From Amycolatopsis palatopharyngis (lineage in GTDB: Bacteria > Actinomycetota > Actinomycetes > Mycobacteriales > Pseudonocardiaceae), in NCBI RefSeq assembly GCF_003385185.1, contig NZ_PQHZ01000002.1:62001-126000 (forward strand): 64,000 nt of DNA, in the 5' to 3' direction. Shown piece by piece: positions 16,717 through 25,353 of this stretch. Below the pieces are notes generated by a model. The model was given only the letters and a program-made list of their open reading frames with translations. It was not told the DNA's origin and ran no database searches. The position numbers and the translations under genes were made by a program. Position 1 is the first letter of the stretch. Each line of letters begins with the position of its first letter.

Positions 16717-19700
16717 TCAGGCGGGAGCGGGTTCGGGCTCCGGTTCGATGACCACGCCGTCATTGCGCAGGCGCTGGGAGATCACCTTGGTGATGCCGTC
16801 CCCCTGCATGCTCACGCCGTACAACGCGTCGGCGATCTCCATCGTCGGCTTCTGGTGGGTGATGATGATGAGCTGCGAGCTCTGCCTGAGCTGCTCCAGC
16901 AAGCCGATGAGCCTGCGCATGTTCGTGTCGTCCAGCGCGGCCTCGACCTCGTCCATCACGTAGAACGGCGAAGGGCGAGCTCGGAAGATCGCCACCAGCA
17001 TCGCGACCGCGACCAGCGACTTCTCCCCGCCGGAGAGCAGCGAGAGCCGCTTCACCTTCTTGCCAGGGGGGCGAGCCTCGACGTCGACGCCGGTGGCAAG
17101 CAGGTCGTTCGGCTCGGTCAGCACCATGCGCCCCTCGCCGCCGGGGAACAGAACCGAGAAGACGATCTCGAACTCCCGCGCGACGTCCTCGTAGGCACCC
17201 GCGAACACCTCGAGGATCTTGTCGTCGACCTCCTTGATGACGGTCAGCAGATCCTTGCGGGTCGCCTTCAGGTCCTCCAGCTGCGTGGACAGGAACTTGT
17301 ACCGTTCCTCCAGCGCGGCGAACTCCTCCAGCGCCAGCGGGTTGACCTTGCCCAGCAGGGCCAGGTCCTTCTCCGCCCGCTTCGCGCGCCGGGTCTGCGT
17401 ATCGCGGTCGTACGGAATCGGCTGCGGGGCCATGACGGTCTCCCCGCGCTCCTTCGCGGCTTCGTACTCGGCCATCTCGCCCGCACCGGGGGGCACCGGG
17501 ACATCCGGGCCGTACTCCGCGATCAGGTCGTCGAGTCCCATGCCGAAGTCCTCGGCGATCTTGGTCTCCAACTGCTCCAGCCGCAGCCGTTGCTCGGCCC
17601 GCAGCACCTCGTCACGGTGCACGGCGTCGGTCAGCTTCTCCAGCTCACCGGACAGTTCCCTGACCTTGCTCCGCACCTGGCTCAGCGCCGACTCCCGCCG
17701 CAGCCGCTGGCTCTGGATCTCGTCGCGCTCGGCGGCGGCACGCTGCAGTGACACCTCGATGCGCTCGAGTGCGGTCTCCCCGCCGTTCACCACGGCCGCG
17801 GCGATCTCGGCGCCACGAGCCCGAGCGATCCTGGCCTTCTCCGCCCGCTCCCGTGCCTGCTGCTCGGCCTGCGCGGCGCGGCGCAGCGCATCGGCCCTGC
17901 CGGCGATACCCCTCGCCCGTTCCTCCGCGGTGCGCAGCGCCAGCCTGGCGTCGACCTCCTCCTGGCGCACGGTGGCCAGCGCACCGGCCGCCTCGTCCCG
18001 CTCACTGGTGTCGGGATCCTCGTCGACCGGCTGCTCGGCGACCGCGGCGAGTCGCTCCTCCAGCTCACCGAGCTGCTCCAGCGCCTGCTCCCGGCTTTGC
18101 TCGACCTTCATGCGCTGGCTACGCAACCGCTCCACATCGGCCTCGGCCGAGCGGGCGGCCTGCTGCATCCGGCTCAGTCGCTCGGAGGAGCGCGCCTTGC
18201 GCACCTTGGCCTCGCTCAGCGCTTCCTTGGCCTGGCCGACCTCGTCCCTGCGGTCCTGCTGTTCGGCGCGAGCGCCCTCCAGTTCGGCGGCCGTGCGTTC
18301 CAGCAGCCGTTCCGCGGCCAGCATGCGGTCCTGCGCCTCGTCGACGGCGGCCTGCACCTCGATGACGCTCTCGCTGCGAGCCGATCCACCGACCGCCCAG
18401 TTCGCGCCGTAAACATCACCGTCCTGGGTGACGGTGCTCAGTTCCGGGTGGGCGAGGACCAAGTCCTGTGCCCGCTCCAGAGTGTCCACAATGACCACCC
18501 GATCCAGCGCACGCTCGACGGCGGGGCGCAACGCCTCGGGTGCCGTGACCACCTCCCTGGCCCAGCGCGCCCCGGTAGGCAGCGCGGGCCAGGTGGCAGT
18601 GTCCACTGTGTACTGCTGTGCGGCGGGCAGAACGCCCGCGCGACCGGACTCGTTGTCCTTCAGGTACTTCAGCGCCGCGACCGCGTCGTCGCCCGCGCTG
18701 ACAGCCACCGCGTCGGCGACCGGGCCCAGGGCCGCGGCCAGCGCGACCTCGTAACCGGCGTCCACTGTGAGCAGTGCGGCGACCGAGCCGATCAGGCCGG
18801 GCAGGTCGTCGGCCGCCCCGAGCAGCGCACCGGCGCCGTCCTTGCGTTTGAGGCCCATGGACAGTGCGTCCACCCTGGCCTTCTCGGACGCGATCTCCCG
18901 CTCCGCGGTCCGCTCCGCCAGGACAAGTTCCTCAACCCTGGCCTTGGCGGCTTCGTTGGCCCGCACCGCCCGGTCATGGCGATCCTGCAGGTCCGCGTCG
19001 TCGGACTCCTCGACCCCGCCCTCCGCGCGGGCCTGCTCGAGTTCCTCGGCGGCCTCCTCGGCGCGCGCGGAGGCCTCCTCGATACCCATGGTGAGGCGGT
19101 CGATCTCCTCCGCTGTCGCACCTGTCTTACTGCGCAGCGCCTCCACCTGGCCGGTCAGCTTCGCCAGACCCTCCCTGCGGTCGGCGATGGCACGGACGGC
19201 GGCCATATGGGCCTTCTCCGCGGCCTGTACCTCGCGCTCCAGCTGCTCCCGGCTCTGCACGGTGGCCGACAACATCGACCGGGCCTCGGTGACCACATCG
19301 GTCAGCTCTCGCTCCCGCTCGGCCACCCGATCGGCCTCGGCGAGCATCTCCTCGGGGTCGCGTCCAGCCGTACCGGTTTCCACCTCGCTGGACAGGTGCC
19401 GCTGGCGCTCCACCGCCAATCGCACGGTGCCGCGCAGCCGCTCGGCTAGCGCGGAGAGCTTGTACCAGGTGTCCTGGGCCGCGGTGAGCTTCGGCGCGTC
19501 CTCGGCCAGCGACGCCTCGAGGTCGGTCTGCTCCGAGGTCACCACCTCCAGAGCCTGCTCCACCTCAGCCCGCCGAGCCCGCGCCGCGTTCTCGTCGGCT
19601 TCCTCCCTGGCCAGCTCGGTCCGCTGGGTCACGAGGTCGTCGGCGTGCAGCCGCAGCCGGGAGTCCCGCAGCTCGGACTGCACGGCCTGCGCCTTGCGCG

Positions 19701-20334
19701 CGATCTCGGCCTGCTTGCCCAGCGGTTTGAGCTGCCTGCGCAGCTCGGTAGTGAGATCACCGAGGCGGTCGAGGTTCGCCTGCATGCCGTTGAGCTTGCG
19801 CAGCGCCTTTTCCTTGCGCTTGCGGTGCTTCAGCACCCCGGCGGCCTCCTCGATGAAGGCCCTGCGCTCCTCCGGCTTGGCCTCGAGGATCTGCGAGAGC
19901 TGCCCCTGCCCGACGATCACGTGCATCTCCCGGCCGATACCGGAGTCGGACAGTAGTTCCTGCACGTCGAGCAGCCTGCAGTTGCTGCCGTTGATCTCGT
20001 ATTCGCTGGCGCCGTCCCGGAACATGCGCCGGGTGATGGAGACCTCGGCGTAGTCGATCGGCAACGCACCGTCGGAGTTGTCGATCGTCAGCGTGACCTC
20101 GGCGCGGCCCAGCGGAGCCCGGCCCGCGGTACCGGCGAAGATGACGTCCTCCATCTTGCCGCCGCGCAGGTCCTTCGCCCCCTGGGTACCCATGACCCAG
20201 CGCAGGGCGTCGAGGACGTTCGACTTACCCGATCCGTTGGGGCCGACGACACAGGTGATGCCCGGCTCGAAACGCAGGGTGGTCGCCGAGGCGAAGGACT
20301 TGAAGCCCCTGAGCGTCAAGCTTTTCAGGTGCAC
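16717..20334 (-). CDS. smc: Chromosome segregation protein SMC
   Basis: Condensin ATPase of 1205 residues, full length. Head motifs: Walker A GPNGSGKSNVLDALRWV near residues 32-48, signature LSGGEKSLVAVAMLVAIF and Walker B FYVMDEVEAALDD near the C-terminus. Two long coiled coils flank a hinge around 510-665 (GLIGSVAALLTVDAGYE, GRAGVLP). The GTG at 20334 gives MHLKSLTLRGFKSFA, the standard N-terminus. The partners scpA and scpB are not in the window. An acylphosphatase gene lies upstream on the same strand after a 125-bp gap. Confidence 0.97.
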   Translation of the reverse strand: MHLKSLTLRGFKSFASATTLRFEPGITCVVGPNGSGKSNVLDALRWVMGTQGAKDLRGGKMEDVIFAGTAGRAPLGRAEVTLTIDNSDGALPIDYAEVSITRRMFRDGASEYEINGSNCRLLDVQELLSDSGIGREMHVIVGQGQLSQILEAKPEERRAFIEEAAGVLKHRKRKEKALRKLNGMQANLDRLGDLTTELRRQLKPLGKQAEIARKAQAVQSELRDSRLRLHADDLVTQRTELAREEADENAARARRAEVEQALEVVTSEQTDLEASLAEDAPKLTAAQDTWYKLSALAERLRGTVRLAVERQRHLSSEVETGTAGRDPEEMLAEADRVAERERELTDVVTEARSMLSATVQSREQLEREVQAAEKAHMAAVRAIADRREGLAKLTGQVEALRSKTGATAEEIDRLTMGIEEASARAEEAAEELEQARAEGGVEESDDADLQDRHDRAVRANEAAKARVEELVLAERTAEREIASEKARVDALSMGLKRKDGAGALLGAADDLPGLIGSVAALLTVDAGYEVALAAALGPVADAVAVSAGDDAVAALKYLKDNESGRAGVLPAAQQYTVDTATWPALPTGARWAREVVTAPEALRPAVERALDRVVIVDTLERAQDLVLAHPELSTVTQDGDVYGANWAVGGSARSESVIEVQAAVDEAQDRMLAAERLLERTAAELEGARAEQQDRRDEVGQAKEALSEAKVRKARSSERLSRMQQAARSAEADVERLRSQRMKVEQSREQALEQLGELEERLAAVAEQPVDEDPDTSERDEAAGALATVRQEEVDARLALRTAEERARGIAGRADALRRAAQAEQQARERAEKARIARARGAEIAAAVVNGGETALERIEVSLQRAAAERDEIQSQRLRRESALSQVRSKVRELSGELEKLTDAVHRDEVLRAEQRLRLEQLETKIAEDFGMGLDDLIAEYGPDVPVPPGAGEMAEYEAAKERGETVMAPQPIPYDRDTQTRRAKRAEKDLALLGKVNPLALEEFAALEERYKFLSTQLEDLKATRKDLLTVIKEVDDKILEVFAGAYEDVAREFEIVFSVLFPGGEGRMVLTEPNDLLATGVDVEARPPGKKVKRLSLLSGGEKSLVAVAMLVAIFRARPSPFYVMDEVEAALDDTNMRRLIGLLEQLRQSSQLIIITHQKPTMEIADALYGVSMQGDGITKVISQRLRNDGVVIEPEPEPAPA

Positions 20335-20459
20335 TTGGTGCTGACCTCTCCGCTGCCGGTTCGCAAAGTTCGGTGTCGGCGGAGTTTACCCGCCAGGCCC
20401 TGGAGACCGTGGGACCTGGGGCGTGATCCGGCTGTGGCTCATCGCGACCCTTGCCGAAC

Positions 20460-20747
20460 TCAACGCTCGACGAAGCCCTCGATACCGCCCTTGGCCGCCG
20501 ACCACCGCTCCACGACACGATCCACTCGTCCGGGTGACGTTCCGGAGCGCAACGCCGTCAGTAGACGCTCACAGTGTGCCTTCGGCCCCTCCGCGACGAC
20601 CTCCACCCGGCCGTCGGCGAGATTGCGTGCGCTGCCCACCAACCCGAGTTCCAACGCCCTGCTCCGCGTCCACCAGCGGAAACCGACCCCCTGAACGGAT
20701 CCGTGCACCCAGGCGGTCAGACGTTCGTGCGCTGTCTCGTCGGTCAT
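20460..20747 (-). CDS. Acylphosphatase
   Basis: Small enzyme of 95 residues hydrolysing acyl phosphates. The P-loop-like anion site with its catalytic Arg is in GSVQGVGFRWWTRSRA, and the catalytic Asn is in SARNLADGRVEVVAEG; both are present. I choose the ATG at 20747 (MTDETAHERL); an in-frame ATG at 20765 is the alternative. It precedes smc, an arrangement common in actinomycetes. Confidence 0.92.
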   Translation of the reverse strand: MTDETAHERLTAWVHGSVQGVGFRWWTRSRALELGLVGSARNLADGRVEVVAEGPKAHCERLLTALRSGTSPGRVDRVVERWSAAKGGIEGFVER

Positions 20748-20992
20748 GGCTCTCACGGCGTCCATGGTGCCTGACGCCTGGCGTGCGCGGAGAGTGAACA
20801 GCGAGCGCACAGCCACTCGCCCATAGTTACCCGACAGTGGTAGCGTGCCGCCGTCCGCCATTCGGGCTCACCCGTCCGAGTGCAATTGCTGCGGTCGCGG
20901 CGCTCGGAAGACGCCGAGGACCCGCACCGCTGAAGGACACGAACCGGACTGAGGATCTGCCAGCCACCACGAGCTGTACCAAGGAGCCATGC
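20748..20992. other. Divergent intergenic gap, no feature recognised
   Basis: 245 bp between the divergent acylphosphatase and Ser/Pro-rich membrane protein genes. It must hold both promoters. A possible -10 (TAGCGT near 20841) for the rightward gene has no convincing -35. I see no repeat or RNA gene. Confidence 0.5.
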
Positions 20993-21670
20993 ATGACGCC
21001 TGTGCCCGGGTCAGGACCGAGCCAACGGGGTGAGACCAAGCCACCCGTCGCGCCGACGGAGAAGCTCCAGCGCTCCGGCTACGCGATGCTCGCGGTGAGC
21101 GGCCTCGTCGTGGCCACCGCGTTCGCGGGTGTCGCCGAGCTGGCGGGGGGCGGCAACGCCGCGGCTGGAGGGCCGCCCGCGCAGGGCACCGCCCCGGCCG
21201 GGGGCGCCCAGCTGGTCCCCGGCAACGGTGTGCCGGGAACGGACACGATGACCGTCACCGGTGTGGCGGAAGCGGGCGAGTTGCCCTCCTCCGCCGCCAC
21301 CGCTGCCCCGACCACCGTCGTGAGCATCGGTCCTGACGGCACCCCGACCACGACTGTGCTGCCGCCGAGGGCGCCGGGAACCTCGGGCGCACCTGGGACG
21401 ACGCAGCAGCCGGGCACGTCCGGTCGTTCCGATCTGCCCGGCTCGACCACTAACCCGGGCGACGGCGGCGGCACCGTACTGCCGCCGTCGAGCAACGATT
21501 CGACAGAGCCCAGCAGCCCACCCCCAGAGACTTCGAGCTCCGAGCCGACGACTCCCCCGGAGTCGAGCGAACCGTCGTCAAGCGAGCCGCCATCCTCGCC
21601 TCCCGACGATGGCAGTGAGACCTCCGGGACCTCTTCCGCGACGTCGTCCTCCAGCACCACAACCGACTGA
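20993..21670 (+). CDS. Membrane-anchored Ser/Pro/Thr-rich hypothetical protein
   Basis: 225 residues, not recognised as any named family. One membrane segment near residues 28-48 (YAMLAVSGLVVATAFAGVAE) is followed by a Gly/Ala linker and then a low-complexity tail very rich in Ser, Pro, Thr and Glu (about 120 to the end). The tail ends in runs of Ser and Thr. It is probably a type II membrane protein with an extended, perhaps glycosylated, wall-spanning tail. The ATG at 20993 follows AAGGAG at 8 bases. It converges on kdpE with a 3-bp gap, so neither gene has room for its own terminator. Confidence 0.7.
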   Translation: MTPVPGSGPSQRGETKPPVAPTEKLQRSGYAMLAVSGLVVATAFAGVAELAGGGNAAAGGPPAQGTAPAGGAQLVPGNGVPGTDTMTVTGVAEAGELPSSAATAAPTTVVSIGPDGTPTTTVLPPRAPGTSGAPGTTQQPGTSGRSDLPGSTTNPGDGGGTVLPPSSNDSTEPSSPPPETSSSEPTTPPESSEPSSSEPPSSPPDDGSETSGTSSATSSSSTTTD

Positions 21671-21673
21671 CGC

Positions 21674-22390
21674 TCAGGGCTCGAAGCGGTAGCCCATTCC
21701 CGGCTCGGTCAACAGATGCCGCGGCCGGGACGGCTCGCGTTCCAGTTTCCTGCGCAACTGCGCCAGGTAAACCCGCAGGTAGTGCGACTCGGAGTCGTAG
21801 GTCGGTCCCCAGACCTCGTGCAGCAGCTGCTTCTGGGCGACCAGTCTGCCGCGGTTGCGGATCAGCAGTTCGAGCACACCCCATTCGGTCTTGGTCAGGT
21901 GCACCTCCGCACCGTCCCTGATGACCTTCTTCGCCGCGAGATCCACCGTGAACGAGCTGGTCTCCACGACCGAATTGGCCTCGTCCAGCGCGCTGCCCGC
22001 CGAACGGCGGACTGCCGCACGCAGCCGGGCGAGCAGCTCGTCCATCCCGAAGGGCTTGGTCACGTAGTCATCGGCGCCCGCGTCGAGTGCCTCGACCTTG
22101 TCCGCCGAGTCACCGCGCGCCGAGAGCACGATGATCGGCACGGTCGTCCAGCCGCGCAGGCCGCCGATCACCTCGGTCCCGTCCATATCGGGCAGGCCGA
22201 GGTCCAGCACGACGACGTCCGGCTTGTTCTCCGAGACAGCGCGCAGGGCCGCGGTGCCGTCGTGCGCGGTGATCACCCGGTAACCCCTGGCGGACAGGTT
22301 GATCCGCAGGGCACGAACGATCTGCGGCTCGTCGTCCACCACCAGCACCGTGCTGTTCTGGCCCGGCTGGTGTCCCTTCGTCGAGTTCAC
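21674..22390 (-). CDS. kdpE: KdpE-type response regulator
   Basis: OmpR/PhoB-class regulator of 238 residues. The receiver domain has the acidic pair DD at 19-20, phospho-acceptor Asp63 in VVVLDLGLPDMDG, and KPFG. The C-terminal winged helix includes HLTKTEWGVLELLIRNRGRLV and the KdpE-like end HLLTEPGMGYRFEP. Its ATG overlaps the kdpD stop by 4 bp. The pump genes kdpFABC that it usually controls are not in this locus. Confidence 0.92.
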   Translation of the reverse strand: MNSTKGHQPGQNSTVLVVDDEPQIVRALRINLSARGYRVITAHDGTAALRAVSENKPDVVVLDLGLPDMDGTEVIGGLRGWTTVPIIVLSARGDSADKVEALDAGADDYVTKPFGMDELLARLRAAVRRSAGSALDEANSVVETSSFTVDLAAKKVIRDGAEVHLTKTEWGVLELLIRNRGRLVAQKQLLHEVWGPTYDSESHYLRVYLAQLRRKLEREPSRPRHLLTEPGMGYRFEP

Positions 22391-24978
22391 GACACCTTTC
22401 CTCCCGCCCGATAGCGTGCCGGCAGTGAGATCACCACCGTGAGGCCTCCCCCCGGTGTGTCCTCGGCACTGATCGTTCCGCCCATGGCCTCCGTGAACCC
22501 CTTCGCGACGGAGAGTCCCAGCCCGACGCCGGGAGTGCCACCCCGGTCGCCGAGGCGCTGGAACGGGGCGAAGGCCGACTCGGCCCTGCCCTTGGCCAGT
22601 CCGCGTCCGTAGTCCACGACCCGCAGTTCCACCTGGCCGGAGTGGGCGCTCGCGCGCACCGCGATCGGCCGCGCGGATCGCCCGTGCCGCAGTGCGTTGT
22701 CGACGACATTGGCCACCACGCGTTCCAGCAGTCCCGGGTCCGCCAGCACGACCGGCAAACTGTCGTCGATCTCCACGGCCACCGACTCCGTCCCGTCCAC
22801 ATTGGACAGCGCGTGGGCGACGACCTCCTCGTAGCCGACCGGGCGCAACAGGGGCTTGACCGCCCCGGTCGCCAACCGGGAGGAGTCGAGCAGGTTGTCC
22901 ACCAGGCCGGCGAGCCGATCGGCGGACTGTTCGATCGTCTCCAGCAGTTCCTCGGTGTCCTCCATGGACAGTTCGATGTCCTGTGCGCGCAGGCTCCCAG
23001 CGGCCGCCTTGATCGACGTCAGCGGGGTCCGCAGGTCGTGACCGACGGCGGACAGCAGTGCCGTACGCAGTTCGGTGGCCTCGGCCTTGCGCTCCGCCTT
23101 CGCCGTCGCCTGCGCGAGACGCTGTTGACGCAGGACGAGCAACGCCTGCCCGGCGGCGGTTTCCAGTGCCCTTCGATCGGACGCGGGCAGGGCCCGCCCG
23201 CTCATCGTGAGGTGGACATCGGCCGTGACCGGAACATCGGCGTCGGCCTCGTCCGGTTCCGCGCAGGGCGTCACTCCAGCGTGGGCGATCCGGTGCCAGC
23301 GACCGTCACGCTTCTCCAGCAGCGCGACGGACTTCAGGCCGAAGTTCTCCCTCACCTTCTCCAGCAGCCGCTCCAGAGGCCGAGGATCGCTCAACACCGT
23401 CCTGGCATAGGTGGCGAGCAGGGCCGCCTCGGTGCGAGCGCGGGAGGCCTGCACAGCGCGCCGGGCGGCGAGATCGACCACCACCGACACCAGCAGCGCA
23501 ACGACCACCATGGCGATCAGGGTGATGACGTCGCTCTGCGCGTCGACCGTGAATGTGTAGTAGGGCTGGGTGAAGAAGAAGTTGAGCAGCAGCGCCGACA
23601 ACAACGACGTCAGCAGGGCGGGTCCGAGGCCGCCGACGAGCGCCACGACGACGCTGGCGAGAAAGTAGCCCACCACGGCGGTGGAGAAGTCGAGTTCGGC
23701 GCGCAGTAGCACTCCGATGCCCGTCACGACAGCGGGAAACAGCACCGCCAGTAGCCAGCCCAGACTCAGCCGCGACGGTGCCAGTTCACTTCGGACGAAC
23801 CTGCGGCGACGGCGCCCACCCGCCTGCTCGTGGGTGACCATGTGCACGTCGATCGGCCCCGAGTCCTGCACGACCGCCGCACCGATGCCCTCGTCGAACA
23901 GCCTGGCGAGCCTCGACCGGCGAGAGGTGCCGAGCACCAGTTGTGTCGCGTTCACGCCTCTGGCGAAGTCCAGCAGGGCATGGCGCACGTCGTCGCCGAC
24001 AACAGTGTGGAAGGTGGCACCGAGCTCGTCGGCGAGCCTGCGGCAGCGGGTCAGGGACGCGGGCCAGTCGGGAACCGCCCCCGATCCGGAAAGACCGTCC
24101 CCACGCAGGACATGCAACACGAGCAGTTCGGCGCCCGCTCTGGCCGCGATCCGGCTGGCGCGGCGGATCAGGGTCTCGCTCTCCGGCCCGCCGGTGACCG
24201 AAACGACCACCCGCTCCCTGGCCTCCCAGGTGTCGGTGATGCGCTGCTCGGCTCGATAGCGCTGCAGTGCGACATCGACCTGGTCGGCGACCCAGAGCAA
24301 CGCCAGCTCCCTGAGTGCGGTCAGGTTGCCCGGCCGGAAGTAACTGGCCAGCGCCGCGTCCACCCGGGCTGCCGGGTACACGTTGCCGTGCGCCAGCCTG
24401 CGGCGCAGCGCCTCCGGGGTGATGTCGACCAGTTCGATCTGCCCCGCCGCCCGCACCGCCTCGTCCGGGATGGTCTCCAGCTCGCGCACGCCCGTGATCC
24501 GCTCGACCACGTCGTTCATGCTCTGCAGATGCTGGACGTTGACCGTCGAGATGACGTCGATCCCGGCCTCCAGCAGCCGGGTGACGTCTTGCCACCGTTT
24601 GCCGTACCGGGAACCGGGGGCGTTGGTGTGGGCCAGCTCGTCGACGACCACGACCTCGGGCGCGCGGGCGAGCACCGCGTCTGTGTCCAGTTCGGTGCGC
24701 TCGTGCCCGCGGTGCGCGACCGTACGCCTCGGCAGCACCTCGAGGCCGGCGAGCGCATCGGCCGTTAGCGGCCTTTCGTACGTCTCCACGAATCCGACGA
24801 CGACGTCAGTGCCACGTTCCAGCCGCCTGCGTGCCTCGCCGAGCATCGCGAAGGTCTTGCCGACCCCCGGCGCCGCACCGAGATAGATGCGCAGCTCACC
24901 CCGGCGCGATCCGGCGCGCGCGTCCTCAGCAGGCTCCACGATCTCAGTGTGCTCCCGTCGAATGATTCGCATCGGCAC
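22387..24978 (-). CDS. kdpD: KdpD-type sensor histidine kinase
   Basis: Potassium/turgor sensor kinase of 863 residues (GTG 24978; ATG at 24972 is equally possible). Domains in order: KdpD ATP-binding domain (GAAPGVGKT near 34-42, VVVDELAHTNAPG), universal-stress-like domain ending LGTSRRSRLARLFDEG, four membrane helices with the conserved FFFTQPYYTFTV loop, a GAF-like linker, and a HisKA/HATPase core with phospho-His in AVGHDLRTPLTSIKAAAG. All expected parts are present, so it looks functional although the kdpFABC operon is absent here. Confidence 0.94.
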   Translation of the reverse strand: MPMRIIRREHTEIVEPAEDARAGSRRGELRIYLGAAPGVGKTFAMLGEARRRLERGTDVVVGFVETYERPLTADALAGLEVLPRRTVAHRGHERTELDTDAVLARAPEVVVVDELAHTNAPGSRYGKRWQDVTRLLEAGIDVISTVNVQHLQSMNDVVERITGVRELETIPDEAVRAAGQIELVDITPEALRRRLAHGNVYPAARVDAALASYFRPGNLTALRELALLWVADQVDVALQRYRAEQRITDTWEARERVVVSVTGGPESETLIRRASRIAARAGAELLVLHVLRGDGLSGSGAVPDWPASLTRCRRLADELGATFHTVVGDDVRHALLDFARGVNATQLVLGTSRRSRLARLFDEGIGAAVVQDSGPIDVHMVTHEQAGGRRRRRFVRSELAPSRLSLGWLLAVLFPAVVTGIGVLLRAELDFSTAVVGYFLASVVVALVGGLGPALLTSLLSALLLNFFFTQPYYTFTVDAQSDVITLIAMVVVALLVSVVVDLAARRAVQASRARTEAALLATYARTVLSDPRPLERLLEKVRENFGLKSVALLEKRDGRWHRIAHAGVTPCAEPDEADADVPVTADVHLTMSGRALPASDRRALETAAGQALLVLRQQRLAQATAKAERKAEATELRTALLSAVGHDLRTPLTSIKAAAGSLRAQDIELSMEDTEELLETIEQSADRLAGLVDNLLDSSRLATGAVKPLLRPVGYEEVVAHALSNVDGTESVAVEIDDSLPVVLADPGLLERVVANVVDNALRHGRSARPIAVRASAHSGQVELRVVDYGRGLAKGRAESAFAPFQRLGDRGGTPGVGLGLSVAKGFTEAMGGTISAEDTPGGGLTVVISLPARYRAGGKVS

Positions 24979-25025
24979 GACTCGCGGCTAACTGCCCGGC
25001 GCGGCCCACCACCATCCCGAGCCGC

Positions 25026-25109
25026 TCACAGTCGCTCCAGCCCGCGCAGGGCGAGCGCCAGCGTCAGGAACACGCCGATCAGCAGAACGGCGAAGAGCAA
25101 GTCGGCCAT
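25026..25109 (-). CDS. Kdp-associated 27-residue membrane peptide
   Basis: A single hydrophobic helix, MADLLFAVLLIGVFLTLALA, ending LRGLERL. It resembles the small membrane ORFs often seen just before kdpF in other bacteria rather than KdpF itself. It is on the kdpD strand, 47 bp upstream. Its presence without kdpFABC suggests the pump genes were lost or moved from between it and kdpD. Its size makes the call uncertain; the start lacks a strong ribosome binding site. Confidence 0.5.
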   Translation of the reverse strand: MADLLFAVLLIGVFLTLALALRGLERL

Positions 25110-25211
25110 GTCGTTTCGGTGCCTCTCGGTGAGCCGGTCCGATGTCGTGGACCTGGTGCGTCCGATCGTGTGGCCGATGGACCGCCGGACCCACCCGCCC
25201 TGACGACTTCT

Positions 25212-25246
25212 TAACGCGCCCCCGCTGCCCCCTAACGCCCCGCTGA
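25212..25246. promoter_or_regulatory. Direct repeat upstream of kdp small ORF
   Basis: Two copies of TAACGC followed closely by CCCCGCTG start at 25212 and 25233, 21 bp apart (two helical turns). Direct repeats of this kind suit an OmpR/PhoB-class regulator such as KdpE. The site lies between the leftward kdp genes and the rightward ROK gene, so it could serve either. Confidence 0.4.
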
Positions 25247-25276
25247 CATCCCCTACCTTCGGCTGGTTTTTTCCGG

Positions 25277-25305
25277 CGTAATGTCGTTCGTAAACGTAAG
25301 TAACG
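25277..25305. promoter_or_regulatory. CGTAA-rich cluster before ROK gene
   Basis: CGTAA occurs at 25277, 25289 and 25295, followed by TAACG at 25301, giving a partly symmetric A/T-rich patch in GC-rich DNA. It sits directly before an AGGAGG at 25310-25315. It may be the operator of the adjacent ROK regulator. Only the repetition is seen. Confidence 0.35.
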
Positions 25306-25353
25306 TCACAGGAGGTATATGATTGGACCAACCACACAGAAGGGGGCACCCGT

